DNA from: an uncultured Pantoea sp.
GTDB lineage: Bacteria; Pseudomonadota; Gammaproteobacteria; Enterobacterales; Enterobacteriaceae
Direction of reading: 5' to 3'
NCBI GenBank assembly: GCA_913775175.1
Contig: CAJYKU010000021.1
Span: 1-64,000, forward strand
DNA length: 64,000 bases
Each line of letters starts with the position of its first letter. Position 1 is the first letter of the stretch. The position numbers and the translations under genes are program-made. Under the pieces are notes generated by a model. That model made no database searches, was not told the origin of the DNA, and saw only the letters and a list, made by a program, of their open reading frames with translations. Of this stretch, positions 9,011 to 19,187 are shown in pieces.

Positions 9011-10174
9011 TTACTGCTTAGCGCGCTCTTCCAGCATGGCAACGGCTGGTAGCTTTTTGCCTTCCACAAACTCCAGGAACGCACCGCCGCCGGTTGAGAT
9101 ATAAGAGATCTTATCCTCGATACCAAACAGATCGATGGCAGCCAGGGTGTCGCCACCACCAGCCACAGAGAACGCATCGCTGTCAGCAATCGCATTCGCG
9201 ATAATTTCAGTGCCTTTGCGGAAGTTCGGGAATTCAAACACGCCAACCGGACCGTTCCACAGAATGGTTTTAGCCTCTTTCAGTACCTTAGCCATGTTCT
9301 GTGCGGTTTCATCACCGAAGTCCATAATCTCTTCGTTATCCTGAACCTCTGAAACCTTTTTCACCGTAGAAGGCGCAGTTTCAGAGAATTCCGTGCCCAC
9401 GCGTGAATCGACAGGAACCGGAATACCATACTGATCGCGCAGGCCTTTTGCTGCTTCGACAAAGTCCGGCTCATACAGAGATTTGCCTACGTTGTTATCG
9501 ATAGCAACAAAGGTATTCGCGATGCCGCCGCCTACAATCACGGTATCTGCGATTTTTACCAGCGACTGCAGCACATCAAATTTTGTCGAGACTTTAGAAC
9601 CGCCCACAACGGCGACCAGCGGACGCTCCGGGTTGCTCATTACTTTACCCAGCGCGTCCAGCTCAGCAGAGAGCAGCGGACCCGCGCAGGCCACCGGAGC
9701 AAATTTACCGACACCATGGGTTGATGCCTGCGCACGGTGCGCAGTACCAAAGGCATCCATGACAAAGATGTCGCACAGCGCGGCATACTTCTTCGCCAGC
9801 GTTTCGTCATCTTTTTTCTCGCCTTTGTTGAAGCGTACGTTTTCCAGAACAACCAGCTCGCCTGCACCAACATCCACACCATCAAGGTACTCTTTTGCCA
9901 GCTTAACCTGGGTACCATTTAATCTTTCTTTCAGGTAGTTAACCACCGGCAGCAGAGAGAACTCTTCGTTGTATTCACCTTCAGTCGGACGACCCAGGTG
10001 AGAGGTAACCATCACTTTTGCGCCCTGCTTCAGCGCCGCTTCAATGGTAGGCAGGGAGGCACGAATACGTGCATCAGATGTCACTTTTCCCTCTTTCACT
10101 GGCACATTGAGATCGGCACGGATCAGAACACGCTTACCAGCAAGGTCCAGATCGGTCATCTTAATTACAGACAT
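9011..10174 (-). CDS. pgk: Phosphoglycerate kinase
   Basis: Transfers phosphate from 1,3-bisphosphoglycerate to ADP in glycolysis. The 387-residue protein (same as E. coli) has the N-terminal signature [16 protein letters not shown], the substrate arginines in SHLGRPTEG and HRAQAST, the hinge region, and the nucleotide-binding C-domain with GPVGVFE and [11 protein letters not shown]. Middle gene of epd-pgk-fbaA, 51 bp downstream of epd, so transcription from the Cra/CRP-type region before epd should reach it. Confidence 0.98.
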   Translation of the reverse strand: MSVIKMTDLDLAGKRVLIRADLNVPVKEGKVTSDARIRASLPTIEAALKQGAKVMVTSHLGRPTEGEYNEEFSLLPVVNYLKERLNGTQVKLAKEYLDGVDVGAGELVVLENVRFNKGEKKDDETLAKKYAALCDIFVMDAFGTAHRAQASTHGVGKFAPVACAGPLLSAELDALGKVMSNPERPLVAVVGGSKVSTKFDVLQSLVKIADTVIVGGGIANTFVAIDNNVGKSLYEPDFVEAAKGLRDQYGIPVPVDSRVGTEFSETAPSTVKKVSEVQDNEEIMDFGDETAQNMAKVLKEAKTILWNGPVGVFEFPNFRKGTEIIANAIADSDAFSVAGGGDTLAAIDLFGIEDKISYISTGGGAFLEFVEGKKLPAVAMLEERAKQ

Positions 10175-10225
10175 GGTGAATCCTCTCGTTGATTCTCGTA
10201 AGTTTTGCCAGACGCAATCCGCGTC

Positions 10226-11245
10226 TTACCTGAAACCGCTTGCGGCCATCGCTAACGTAGTATCGATCATACGATTAGCAAAGCCCCATTCGTTGTCACA
10301 CCAGACCAGCGTTTTGATCAGGTGATGACCGCTGACCCGCGTCTGCGTACCATCCACGATGGCACTGTGCGGATCATGGTTAAAATCTACTGAGACTAAC
10401 GGTAATTCCGTATAGTCAACTATACCACTAAATGCCCCCTCTGATGCGTTTTGCAGCAGAGCATTGACCTCACACGCTTTTACTGCACGCCGCACCGAAA
10501 CGCTAAGATCAATCGCGGTGACGTTGATCGTGGGCACACGCACGGCTATCGCCTCAAAGCGATCGCTGAATTTCGGAAAAATACGGGTGATACCAGCAGC
10601 CAGTCGTGTATCCACCGGAATGATTGACTGACTGGCGGCGCGCGTGCGGCGCAGATCGCTGTGATAGGCGTCGATCACCTGCTGATCGTGCATAGCGGAG
10701 TGGATAGTGGTTACTGTCCCTGACTCGATACCAAACGCATCATCCAGCAGCTTGATCACCGGAATAATGCAGTTAGTGGTACAGGATGCATTAGAGACAA
10801 TACGGTCAGTTTGTTTAAGCGCTTTTTCGTTGACGCCAAACACCACCGTTGCATCCAGATCGTTGCCGCCCGGATGGGAAAACAGTACTTTCTTTGCACC
10901 TGCCTGCAGATGCGCTTCTCCATCTGCACGGCTGCCAAAGACACCGGTGCAATCCAGCACGACATCAATTCCCAGCTGCTGCCACGGCAGTGCAGCGATG
11001 GCGGACTGATGTAAAATGCGGATAGCGTGATCGCCAACCCATAGCTGATCCCGCTCCTGGCGCACATCAAATGCAAAACGACCATGGCTGGTATCGTACT
11101 TAAGCAGATGCGCCATACCCGCTGCTTCTGCCAGTTCGTTTATCGCCACTATGGTAATTTCTGCCTGCCGGCCCGTTTCATACAACGCACGTAATACGTT
11201 GCGGCCGATACGACCAAAGCCGTTGATGGCGATACGAATGGTCAT
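10226..11245 (-). CDS. epd: D-erythrose-4-phosphate dehydrogenase
   Basis: NAD-dependent oxidation of erythrose-4-phosphate to 4-phosphoerythronate, the first step of PLP synthesis. A GAPDH paralogue of 339 residues, same length as E. coli Epd. It has the Rossmann motif [10 protein letters not shown], the catalytic cysteine in SNASCTTNC (about residue 155), a histidine in [11 protein letters not shown], and the C-terminal [12 protein letters not shown]. The start [12 protein letters not shown] at 11245 matches the family; eight codons further upstream are in frame but not conserved. Epd differs from GapA in the [13 protein letters not shown] region, which is present here. First gene of the glycolytic operon. 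Confidence 0.96.
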   Translation of the reverse strand: MTIRIAINGFGRIGRNVLRALYETGRQAEITIVAINELAEAAGMAHLLKYDTSHGRFAFDVRQERDQLWVGDHAIRILHQSAIAALPWQQLGIDVVLDCTGVFGSRADGEAHLQAGAKKVLFSHPGGNDLDATVVFGVNEKALKQTDRIVSNASCTTNCIIPVIKLLDDAFGIESGTVTTIHSAMHDQQVIDAYHSDLRRTRAASQSIIPVDTRLAAGITRIFPKFSDRFEAIAVRVPTINVTAIDLSVSVRRAVKACEVNALLQNASEGAFSGIVDYTELPLVSVDFNHDPHSAIVDGTQTRVSGHHLIKTLVWCDNEWGFANRMIDTTLAMAASGFR

Positions 11246-11361
11246 CTCTTTTCCTGCAATTACACCCAAAAAATGTGCCAGATACCTTGAGCGTTTCAGA
11301 CTCTTTTGTACAGGGAATTTTCATGGCGGTTCTGCCATACCAGCACGGCGGCACACCACAA

Positions 11362-11375
11362 CTGAAACGGTTCAG
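11362..11375. promoter_or_regulatory. Cra (FruR)-type operator upstream of epd
   Basis: CTGAAACGGTTCAG, a near-palindrome close to the Cra consensus GCTGAAACGTTTCA, about 120 bp upstream of the epd start. E. coli epd-pgk is a known Cra target. Cra would repress the glycolytic operon when fructose-1-phosphate or fructose-1,6-bisphosphate is low. Confidence 0.65.
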
Positions 11376-11434
11376 CGAGAATAAACCATGCATGGAATAA
11401 CCGGAATGATTGCGATCAACTGCGCTGCTGATTA

Positions 11435-11451
11435 TTGGATCTGCGTCACAA
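11435..11451. promoter_or_regulatory. Half CRP-type site upstream of epd
   Basis: On the minus strand TTGTGACGCAGATCCAA has a perfect TGTGA half and a poor second half (TCCAA for TCACA). Its position between the two Cra-type sites makes it worth listing; alone it is weak. Confidence 0.3.
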
Positions 11452-11485
11452 AAAAGCAGAGAGAGAATTATTACTGCAGGAATAA

Positions 11486-11499
11486 TGGAAACGTTTCAG
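11486..11499. promoter_or_regulatory. Second Cra-type operator upstream of epd
   Basis: On the minus strand CTGAAACGTTTCCA matches the Cra consensus TGAAACGTTTCA at all but one position. It lies 124 bp further from epd than the first site and next to the tktA terminator, so it should act on epd and not tktA. Confidence 0.65.
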
Positions 11500-11501
11500 G
11501 T

Positions 11502-11530
11502 GAAAAAGAAGGCGCAGAGATACGCCTTCT
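11502..11530 (-). terminator. Terminator of tktA
   Basis: On the minus strand the stem AGAAGGCG / CGCCTTCT with an 8-nt loop is followed by TTTTTCA. It lies 84 bp past the tktA stop. Confidence 0.75.
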
Positions 11531-11613
11531 GAACGTGACCGCCCGGCCCGCTTTAGTGACAGCGCTGCAGCATCGCTGGCAGAGCTGTCACGGCTGGCAA
11601 AGACGGAACGCTA

Positions 11614-13605
11614 TTACAGGATTGATTTCGCGGTATTAACCACGTTTTCAACCGTAAAGCCAAATGTCTCAAACAGTTTTTCTGCCGGTGCAGACTCACC
11701 AAACGAGGTCATGCCCACTACCGCACCATGCAGGCCAGTGTATTTGAACCAGTAGTCGGCAATACCCGCTTCAATGGCTACGCGCGCACTTACCGCTTTC
11801 GGCAGAACAGCCTCACGATACGCTGCATCCTGCTTATCAAACGCATCGGTTGATGGCATGGATACCACACGCACGTTGCGTCCTTCGCTGCTCAGCTTAT
11901 CTGCCGCCGCAACCGCCAGTTCAACCTCGGAGCCGGTGGCAATCAGGATCAGCTCTGGCGTGCCAGCGCAATCTTTCAGCACATAACCACCACGCACGAC
12001 ATTTGCCAGCTGCTCCGGCGTACGATCCTGCTGAGCCAGATTCTGCCGCGAGAAGATCAGTGCTGAAGGACCATCCATGCGCTCAATTGCATATTTCCAC
12101 GCTACGGCAGATTCAACCTGGTCGCAGGGACGCCACAGGCTCATATTTGGCGTAGTACGCAGGCTTGCCATCTGCTCGACTGGCTGATGCGTCGGGCCAT
12201 CTTCACCCAGACCGATAGAGTCATGGGTATAGACCATGACCTGACGAATCTTCATCAGTGCAGCCATACGTGCGGCGTTGCGCGCATACTCAACGAACAT
12301 CAGGAAGGTTGCAGTGTAAGGCAGGAAACCGCCGTGCAGCGCAATACCGTTGGCAATCGCGGTCATACCAAATTCGCGTACGCCATAGTGAATATAGTTG
12401 CCTGCCGCATCTTCGTTGATTGGCTTAGAACCAGACCACATGGTCAGGTTGCTTGGTGCCAGATCGGCTGATCCACCCAGAAACTCAGGCAGCAGTTTGC
12501 CAAAGGCTTCAATGGCATTCTGTGATGCTTTACGGCTGGCGATCTTCGCCGGATTAGCCTGCAGCTGCTCGATAAACTGCTGCGACTCCGCCTGCCAGTT
12601 AGCGGGCAGTTCGTTGTTAACACGACGCGTGAACTCTTCCGCCAGCGCCGGAAATGCTTCAGCATAGGCCGCGAATTTGCTGTTCCATGCGGCTTCTTTC
12701 GCCTGGCCCGCTTCTTTAGCATCCCACTGCGCGTAGATATCAGCCGGGATTTCAAATGGCGCGTGGCTCCAGCCCAGCTGTTTGCGCGTCAGTGCAATTT
12801 CATCATCACCCAGCGGTGCACCGTGTGAGTCATGGGTGCCAGCTTTATTGGGTGAACCAAAACCGATGACAGTTTTGCACATCAGCAGCGATGGTTTATC
12901 AGAAACGCGTTTCGCCTCTTCCACCGCCTGTTTGATCGCATCAGCATCGTGACCATCTACGCCACGTACCACATGCCAGCCGTAGGCTTCAAAACGTGCT
13001 GCGGTATCATCAGAGAACCAGCCATCAACATGACCATCAATAGAGATGCCGTTATCATCGTAAAATGCAACCAGTTTACCCAGCTTCAGCGTGCCGGCAA
13101 TTGAGCACACTTCGTGTGAGATCCCTTCCATCATGCAGCCATCACCCATGAAAACATAGGTATGGTGGTCTACGATATCATGACCCGGACGGTTAAACTG
13201 TGCAGCCAGCGTACGCTCAGCGATGGCAAAACCGACGGCGTTGGCAATCCCCTGCCCCAGCGGACCGGTAGTGGTTTCAACGCCTGGCGTATAACCATAT
13301 TCCGGATGGCCTGGCGTTTTAGAGTGCAGCTGACGGAAGTTTTGCAGTTCACTCATTGGCAGATCGTAGCCCGCAAGATGCAGCAGGCTGTAAATCAGCA
13401 TGGAGCCGTGGCCGTTGGAGAGCACAAAACGATCGCGATCGGCCCACAGCGGGTTGACCGGGTTATGGTTCAGGAAGTCGCGCCACAGCACTTCTGCGAT
13501 ATCCGCCATACCCATTGGGGCACCCGGGTGTCCCGATTTGGCTTTCTGTACTGCATCCATACTTAACGCGCGAATGGCGTTGGCAAGCTCTTTACGAGAG
13601 GGCAT
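11614..13605 (-). CDS. tktA: Transketolase
   Basis: ThDP- and metal-dependent transfer of two-carbon units in the pentose phosphate pathway. The 663 residues match E. coli TktA in length. The ThDP motif GDGCMMEG followed by the DDNGISIDG segment is at about residues 154-190. The substrate-binding [11 protein letters not shown] is near the N-terminus, [13 protein letters not shown] binds cofactor, and the Pyr-domain block [15 protein letters not shown] is at about residue 470. The start has a CAGGAGTAGAGA ribosome site. Divergent from loiP. Only one transketolase is visible here; a TktB cannot be excluded elsewhere. Confidence 0.98.
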   Translation of the reverse strand: MPSRKELANAIRALSMDAVQKAKSGHPGAPMGMADIAEVLWRDFLNHNPVNPLWADRDRFVLSNGHGSMLIYSLLHLAGYDLPMSELQNFRQLHSKTPGHPEYGYTPGVETTTGPLGQGIANAVGFAIAERTLAAQFNRPGHDIVDHHTYVFMGDGCMMEGISHEVCSIAGTLKLGKLVAFYDDNGISIDGHVDGWFSDDTAARFEAYGWHVVRGVDGHDADAIKQAVEEAKRVSDKPSLLMCKTVIGFGSPNKAGTHDSHGAPLGDDEIALTRKQLGWSHAPFEIPADIYAQWDAKEAGQAKEAAWNSKFAAYAEAFPALAEEFTRRVNNELPANWQAESQQFIEQLQANPAKIASRKASQNAIEAFGKLLPEFLGGSADLAPSNLTMWSGSKPINEDAAGNYIHYGVREFGMTAIANGIALHGGFLPYTATFLMFVEYARNAARMAALMKIRQVMVYTHDSIGLGEDGPTHQPVEQMASLRTTPNMSLWRPCDQVESAVAWKYAIERMDGPSALIFSRQNLAQQDRTPEQLANVVRGGYVLKDCAGTPELILIATGSEVELAVAAADKLSSEGRNVRVVSMPSTDAFDKQDAAYREAVLPKAVSARVAIEAGIADYWFKYTGLHGAVVGMTSFGESAPAEKLFETFGFTVENVVNTAKSIL

Positions 13606-13875
13606 TCTCTACTCCTGATCGGATTTATGCTTCACCACGCTTAACGTATTGTAATTAATCAGTTATAAGGCGAAGCGAGAAAAAGGTCGACCAACAATGT
13701 ACATGAAAGCCGGGGCAAAAGTACATGCGCCTGCGTGCGAATTGTGCCGGGCTGCGGTTGCATTTTAGGTGCTGTCTGCTAGCAACCCGGCAGCAGGCAC
13801 GCTATAAACATAAGGTTTAAGCACCTGACCTGCTCTCAGGTGTTTGTTTTCACTACTTGTTATCAGGATGAAGCG

Positions 13876-14631
13876 ATGAAAATCCGGGCTACGGTTATGG
13901 CAATAGGCACTGCAGCGCTGCTTAGCGGCTGTCAGGGATTGGATAATAACGCGCTGATGCAATCTGGCGCGCAGGCGTTTCAGGCCTACACACTAAGCGA
14001 TGCACAGGTAAAACAGCTGAGCGACCAATCCTGTGCGCAGATGGATAAAGATAATCAGGTGGCTGCTGCGGACAGCAGCTATCAGCAACGCCTGAACAAA
14101 ATTGCCGCGGCGCTGGGTGATAACATCAACGGTACACCAGCGAATTATAAGGTCTATGTCACGAAAGATGTTAACGCCTGGGCGATGGCTAACGGCTGTA
14201 TCCGTGTCTACAGCGGACTGATGGATATGATGAGTGACAATGAGGTCGAAGGCGTGCTCGGCCATGAGATGGGTCACGTGGCGCTGGGACATACGCGTAA
14301 AGCGATGCAGGTGGCTTTTGCAACTGAGGCGGCCCGTACCGCTGCAGCGTCAGTTGGCGGTATAATTGGCTCACTCTCGCAGTCGCAGCTGGGCGATATT
14401 GGTGAAAAACTGGTTACCGCTCAGTTCTCCCGCACCCAGGAATCACAGGCTGATGACTACTCTTACGACCTGCTGAAAAAGCGCAATATCAATCCGCTTG
14501 GCCTGGCGACCAGCTTCGAGAAACTGGCGCAGATGGATCAGGGGCATCAGAGTTCGATGTTTGATTCTCACCCCGATTCTGAAGCACGTGCGCAGCATAT
14601 TCGCGATCGTATTGCCGCAGATAGCAAGTAA
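13876..14631 (+). CDS. loiP: M48-family lipoprotein metalloprotease LoiP
   Basis: Outer-membrane-associated zinc metalloprotease (E. coli LoiP/YggG), linked to low osmolarity and quality control of envelope proteins. The 251-residue product begins MKIRATVMAIGTAALLSGCQG, giving a lipobox LLSGC with the lipidated cysteine near residue 20. The zinc motif is HEMGH (about residue 135) with the third ligand in SRTQESQADDYS. A frame extension to 13840 would spoil the signal peptide, so the ATG at 13876 is used. Convergent with speB. Confidence 0.95.
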   Translation: MKIRATVMAIGTAALLSGCQGLDNNALMQSGAQAFQAYTLSDAQVKQLSDQSCAQMDKDNQVAAADSSYQQRLNKIAAALGDNINGTPANYKVYVTKDVNAWAMANGCIRVYSGLMDMMSDNEVEGVLGHEMGHVALGHTRKAMQVAFATEAARTAAASVGGIIGSLSQSQLGDIGEKLVTAQFSRTQESQADDYSYDLLKKRNINPLGLATSFEKLAQMDQGHQSSMFDSHPDSEARAQHIRDRIAADSK

Positions 14632-14644
14632 GCGCCCTGCGGTT

Positions 14645-14668
14645 CGCCCTCTCTGCCAGGAGAGGGCG
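14645..14668. terminator. Bidirectional hairpin between loiP and speB
   Basis: Perfect 9-bp stem CGCCCTCTC / GAGAGGGCG with a 6-nt loop, 14 bp after the loiP stop and 49 bp past the convergent speB end. No strong U run. Confidence 0.6.
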
Positions 14669-14716
14669 GTAACTCAGGCTCTTTTCTCTGTCGGCAGCCG
14701 GGAGGATGAGCCTTAA

Positions 14717-15637
14717 TCAGCCCTTGTTCGCTGCCTGCACATGCAGCATATCCAGCGCCAGCGTTGCCGCTGCCAGAGAAGTCAGATCGGCATGGTCGTA
14801 ACCCGGTGCGACCTCAACCAGATCCATACCCACAATATTCATTCCCCGCAGGCCGCGAACCAGTTTAGTGGCTTTATCGCTACTCAGACCACCAATCACC
14901 GGCGTACCTGTGCCAGGCGCATGTGCCGGATCGAGACAGTCGATATCAAATGTCAGATAGACCGGCAGGTCGCCTACTGTGCGTTTTACTTCTGCCAGAA
15001 TATCATCCACGCTGCGATCGTTAACCTGTGCGGCATCCAGTACATTGAAGCCCAGGCTCTTATCATATTCGGTGCGAATACCAATCTGAACCGAGTGCTG
15101 TGGATCGATAAGTCCCTCTTTTGGCGCGGTAAAGAACATGGTTCCATGGTCAAACGTTGGCCCATTAGAGTAGGTATCGGTGTGCGCATCAAAATGCACC
15201 AGCGCCATTTTACCGAAGTGTTTAGCGTGCGCGCGCAGCAGCGGCAGCGTGATGTAGTGATCGCCACCAAAAGTCAGCATACGTTTGCCGTTTGCCAGAA
15301 GTTTTTCTGCATGCGCCTGCAGTTTGTCAGAAAGATCCTGTGAATCACCAAAGGCGTAAACCAGGTCACCACAGTCCACCACATTCAGACGCTGACGCAG
15401 ATCGAAATCCCACGGCCAGCGGCATCCTTCCCACGCCAGGTTGGTGGAGATCTGCCGAATCGCGCCTGGCCCCAGACGGCTGCCAGGGCGACCAGATGTC
15501 GCCGCATCAAAAGGTACACCGGTAATCACCCACTCTGCGTCACTCTCATAGGGCTGAAAATTAAGCGGGAAACGCATAAAACCGAAAGCGTTTGAAACCA
15601 GTGAGTTATCGTACTGATTACCCAGGGTGTTATACAT
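14717..15637 (-). CDS. speB: Agmatinase
   Basis: Hydrolyses agmatine to putrescine and urea, the step after SpeA. The 306-residue arginase-fold protein has E. coli length and all dimanganese motifs: [18 protein letters not shown] (about 150-160) and [16 protein letters not shown] (about 229-244). The start has a strong AGAGGACGCAAT ribosome site. In E. coli speB lies just downstream of speA. Here an 18-kb adhesin/secretion block separates them, and the terminator at 15690-15732 faces speB, so speB must rely on its own promoter in the short stretch 15638-15690. Confidence 0.97.
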   Translation of the reverse strand: MYNTLGNQYDNSLVSNAFGFMRFPLNFQPYESDAEWVITGVPFDAATSGRPGSRLGPGAIRQISTNLAWEGCRWPWDFDLRQRLNVVDCGDLVYAFGDSQDLSDKLQAHAEKLLANGKRMLTFGGDHYITLPLLRAHAKHFGKMALVHFDAHTDTYSNGPTFDHGTMFFTAPKEGLIDPQHSVQIGIRTEYDKSLGFNVLDAAQVNDRSVDDILAEVKRTVGDLPVYLTFDIDCLDPAHAPGTGTPVIGGLSSDKATKLVRGLRGMNIVGMDLVEVAPGYDHADLTSLAAATLALDMLHVQAANKG

Positions 15638-15689
15638 ATTGCGTCCTCTTTAGATCAGGCAGCGCCTGCCTGTTAGCGGGTCAGGATAT

Positions 15690-15732
15690 AAAAAATCCCT
15701 TTCGCGTCGTTAGGCCCGACGAGAAAGGGATT
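15690..15732 (-). terminator. Terminator of the adhesin secretion operon
   Basis: On the minus strand a 10-bp stem AATCCCTTTC / GAAAGGGATT encloses a second 5-bp stem (CGTCG/CGACG) and ends in TTTTTTATA. It lies 49 bp after the end of the membrane-fusion gene and isolates speB from read-through. Confidence 0.85.
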
Positions 15733-15780
15733 AGTCGCAGTATTATCGCGGAGAATGTTCCCCCCTGCAATCATCTCTGC

Positions 15781-17007
15781 CTAGCGCTCGCGCATCGCCT
15801 CTTTGGCTTTGTTGAACGGTTTGATCAGGTAATCCATCACCGTTTTCTCGCCGGTTTTAATATCTACCGTGGAGACCATACCGGGAGAAATCGAAAAGCG
15901 TTTGCCCGCTTTATTCTGCACATAGTCGTTATCAGTGCGAATAAATACCCGGTAGTAGTAGATCTCCGGTTTAACTTCATCCTGAATGGTATCGGGTGAA
16001 ATCCCCTCCACCACACCATTGAGTCCGCCATAGATCGCGTAATCGTAAGCAGAGATTTTCACTACCGCGCGCTGACCAGGATGAATAAAGGCGATATCGC
16101 GCGGCGAGATACGGGCTTCCACCAGTAACTGATCGTTGAGCGGCACAATATTCATCAGCTCACCGTTAGGCGGGATCACTCCTCCTACCGTTGATACCTT
16201 GATATTTTTTACAATGCCGCGCATCGGTGCACGAATGGTCAGACGTGTTACCGTGTCTTCCCGCCCTTTGATGACCTCCGCCAGGCTATCGGCCTCTGCG
16301 CTCGCTTTTGCCAGCTCTTCACGCGCCTGCACATAGTACTGTGAACGCATATCGGTCAGCTTCAGCTCCAGATCCGATTTGTCACGCTGCAGACGCAGCA
16401 CCTCAACGCTACTGGCCGCACCACTTTTCGCCAGCCGCTGTGTGATGGCCAGCTCACGGTCGGCTAACGCCAGCGATGCGTTAAACTGCTTAGTGGCATC
16501 GTTGAGCTGTGCCCGTTTGGTGTTATAGAGCCGGGTTTCCGCCGCGATCAGATCGGGCCACGCCTTCAGCTCATCCGGAAAGGTGAGCTTTGTATCGTTA
16601 ACCTCTGCCCGCAGGCGTGATGCGGCCGCCAGTGCAGCACGATAGCGCGCGGCGCTCTCGCCGACACTTGACTGTGAGCGTGTGGGATCAAGGCGGGCAA
16701 CAATTTCGCCAGCCTGTACCTGATCGCCTTCATGCACATAGAGCTCCGTGAGAATTCCGCCCTCCAGCGACTGTAACACCTGCTCGCGCGAGCTGGGGAT
16801 CACTTTGCCGGTGCCGGTAGAGACCTCATCCAGCACGCCAAACCATGCCCAGACCAGCGCAGAGAGGATCAGCGCAGCACTGATGACAATCAGTCTGACT
16901 GCGCCGCTGTAGTGCGTCTCCGATTTCAGTTCACCCAGCAGATCGTCCTGAGCGTTTAGTTCAGCAGCGGTTACCAGCCGCAGTTTTGCCGGAAGCTGCT
17001 TGATCAT
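15781..17007 (-). CDS. Type I secretion membrane fusion protein (HlyD/LapC family)
   Basis: Periplasmic adaptor that links the inner-membrane ABC transporter to the TolC-like channel. The 408-residue product has a short cytoplasmic N-terminus, one transmembrane helix (about residues 37-58, RLIVISAALILSALVWAWFG), a lipoyl/barrel half with LYVHEGDQVQAGEIVARLDP, a long alpha-helical hairpin (about 120-270), the second lipoyl half IRAPMRGIVKN, and the beta-barrel with ISAYDYAIYGGLNG typical of HlyD-type adaptors. It overlaps the ABC gene by 4 nt (ATGA), so translation is coupled. Last gene of the adhesin operon; counterpart of Salmonella BapD by position. Confidence 0.92.
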   Translation of the reverse strand: MIKQLPAKLRLVTAAELNAQDDLLGELKSETHYSGAVRLIVISAALILSALVWAWFGVLDEVSTGTGKVIPSSREQVLQSLEGGILTELYVHEGDQVQAGEIVARLDPTRSQSSVGESAARYRAALAAASRLRAEVNDTKLTFPDELKAWPDLIAAETRLYNTKRAQLNDATKQFNASLALADRELAITQRLAKSGAASSVEVLRLQRDKSDLELKLTDMRSQYYVQAREELAKASAEADSLAEVIKGREDTVTRLTIRAPMRGIVKNIKVSTVGGVIPPNGELMNIVPLNDQLLVEARISPRDIAFIHPGQRAVVKISAYDYAIYGGLNGVVEGISPDTIQDEVKPEIYYYRVFIRTDNDYVQNKAGKRFSISPGMVSTVDIKTGEKTVMDYLIKPFNKAKEAMRER

Positions 17008-19187
17008 AGGTTGCCTCCTGGCAGAGTGGTGCTACTGCGAGCCGCTGGCAGCGCTTTCTCTTTCGGGCTATCCATTACCAGTTGCCCCTCTTTAAGAACC
17101 AGTATGCGATCAACCAGCGACAGGATCGCCGCACGATGCGTGGCCACAATCAGCGTGCGGCCATTAAGCCAGGCACCGAGTCGCTCGATAAAGTCTTTTT
17201 CAGTGTGATCATCCAGCGAGGCGGTGGGCTCATCCAGCAGCACAATGTTGGGATCGCGCAGCAGCATGCGCGCCAGCAGCAGCGACTGACGCTGACCGCC
17301 AGACAGACCCGTTCCGCCCTCCATTATCGGATGATCCAGACCCAGTGGCAGGCGGCGAATAAAGTCAGCACCGCCGCTGACCGTAAGCGCAGAGAAGATC
17401 GCATCATCAGTGGCGTGCGCGGCGCCCAGCGTCAGGTTTTCACGCAGCGTGCCGTGAAACAGTCGCGCATTCTGCGTCAGCAATCCGACATTGCGGCGCA
17501 CGTCAGCAACGTCAATATGCGGCAGGCTGAGGTTATCGAGCCGTAGCTCCCCGCCCATCAGATCCATGCCACCAGCCATTGCCTGCAGCAACGTTGATTT
17601 ACCTGAGCCGTTACGTCCCAGTACCGCAACGCGTTCGCCTGGTTTGATGGTCAGTGATTTGATGCGCAGTGCCACCGTCAGGGAGTCGCTATAGTAGCGG
17701 AACATCGCGTCAGTAAACTGATAGTGACCAAACAGCACCGGACAGTGAATACGCGTCTCATCTTTACTGTTCTCTACCGGCAGATTCATCAAGCCATCCA
17801 GACTACTTTTTGCTGCCTTGACCTGCTGCCAGCGCGCCAGAACACCACACAGCGTGGCCATGGGTGCAATCATGCGGGAAGAGAGCAGTGATGCCGCGAC
17901 AATCGCTCCCGTGGTGATATCACCATTGATTACCATAGGTGCACCCACCACAATGACGGTGGCATACACCAGCCCCTGGACAGTGACGCCCCAGCTGATC
18001 AGCGAGTGCATTACCTTGCGCATCGCTACGCCCGACTGTGCAGTGATGCGGATATAGCTGTTCCACTGCTGCAGAAAACGATCCTCTGCCTGCATCAGCT
18101 TGATATCCTCCAGCCCCTGTACGCTCTCAACTAACACCGCATTACGCAGTGTGGACTCTTTCAGCGCCTGCTGGGCCAGCTTTGCCAGCTTTTTCTGACT
18201 CAGAAGGCCTGGCAGCACCATAAGCAGCACGGCCACGGGCGCAATCCACGCCAGCTGCGGAGCGATAATCGCCATAACCAGCAGGAACAGCAGAAAAAAG
18301 GGCATATCCACAATCGCTGTTACAGTGGTTGAGGTCACCATTTCGCGAATCGCTTCCAGCTCACGCAGTTGCGAAATAAAGGTGCCGGTGGAGCGCGGTA
18401 CGACGCTATTGCGTAAGCGCAGCGCATGACCAAACACCCGGTCTGAAACGCGCATATCAGCGCGTTTGCCCAGCAGATCGGTAACGTGATCGCGGCCCAC
18501 GCGCAATATATAGGTGAAAATAACGGAAATGATCACCCCGGCGTAAAGCACATACAGGGTGGGATAAGATTGTGCCGGAATGACGCGATCGTAAACCTGC
18601 ATCGAGAACACGATCCCCACCAGCGCCAGCAGGTTGATCAGAAACGAGCCCAGCATCACATAGCTATAGGGACGCAGATCGTGCAGCACCAGACGGCGCA
18701 ACCAGTCAGGCCGCACGCTCTCCAGATAGCGATCGACCCGGCTATCTTTTGCTGCCGTAACCGGCCGCAGTGCCGCAATGACCCGGATCTCGGGCAGCAG
18801 CTCGCTGAGCTGCACCGGCGTGGGCTGCTCATCGCCTGAGAAATGGATACGAACGCTGTCATCACCATCAAAGGTGGTGATCACCCCGACTTTACCATCG
18901 CTGAGCTCTGCTGCCAGTGGCAGACGCCAGCGGGTGATCTCCGGGTTCTCATCGCTGAAAAGTTGCAGCGACAACCCCGCCTGGCGTGCCAGGTGACGCA
19001 GTGCTTTTTCACGCGTCTGATTGCCCTGCCACTCGGCCGCTGCCATGATCATACCTGGCGAACAGGGCAGCCGGTAGTGAGTCGCGATCTGAATAATGGC
19101 TGTGGCCCAGTCATTAACCGGCAGCGAATCGCCGCTGCTGCTCTCTGGCTGATTCTCCGGCGCGTCCGGAATCTGAAGTTGGGTCAT
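17004..19187 (-). CDS. Type I secretion ABC transporter (LapB family)
   Basis: Inner-membrane permease/ATPase that energises export of the giant adhesin. The 727 residues divide into an N-terminal C39-like domain (about 20-140), six transmembrane helices (about 165-440) and an ATPase domain. The C39-like part lacks the protease signature: the segment ATHYRLPCSPG is the LapB type with no catalytic Cys-Gly context, so it probably docks the substrate without cutting it. ATPase motifs: Walker A GRNGSGKS, signature LSGGQRQS, Walker B IVLLDEPTASLD, H-loop ATHR. It overlaps both neighbours by 4 nt. Family assignment is clear; the substrate is inferred from the adjacent adhesin gene. Confidence 0.94.
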   Translation of the reverse strand: MTQLQIPDAPENQPESSSGDSLPVNDWATAIIQIATHYRLPCSPGMIMAAAEWQGNQTREKALRHLARQAGLSLQLFSDENPEITRWRLPLAAELSDGKVGVITTFDGDDSVRIHFSGDEQPTPVQLSELLPEIRVIAALRPVTAAKDSRVDRYLESVRPDWLRRLVLHDLRPYSYVMLGSFLINLLALVGIVFSMQVYDRVIPAQSYPTLYVLYAGVIISVIFTYILRVGRDHVTDLLGKRADMRVSDRVFGHALRLRNSVVPRSTGTFISQLRELEAIREMVTSTTVTAIVDMPFFLLFLLVMAIIAPQLAWIAPVAVLLMVLPGLLSQKKLAKLAQQALKESTLRNAVLVESVQGLEDIKLMQAEDRFLQQWNSYIRITAQSGVAMRKVMHSLISWGVTVQGLVYATVIVVGAPMVINGDITTGAIVAASLLSSRMIAPMATLCGVLARWQQVKAAKSSLDGLMNLPVENSKDETRIHCPVLFGHYQFTDAMFRYYSDSLTVALRIKSLTIKPGERVAVLGRNGSGKSTLLQAMAGGMDLMGGELRLDNLSLPHIDVADVRRNVGLLTQNARLFHGTLRENLTLGAAHATDDAIFSALTVSGGADFIRRLPLGLDHPIMEGGTGLSGGQRQSLLLARMLLRDPNIVLLDEPTASLDDHTEKDFIERLGAWLNGRTLIVATHRAAILSLVDRILVLKEGQLVMDSPKEKALPAARSSTTLPGGNL

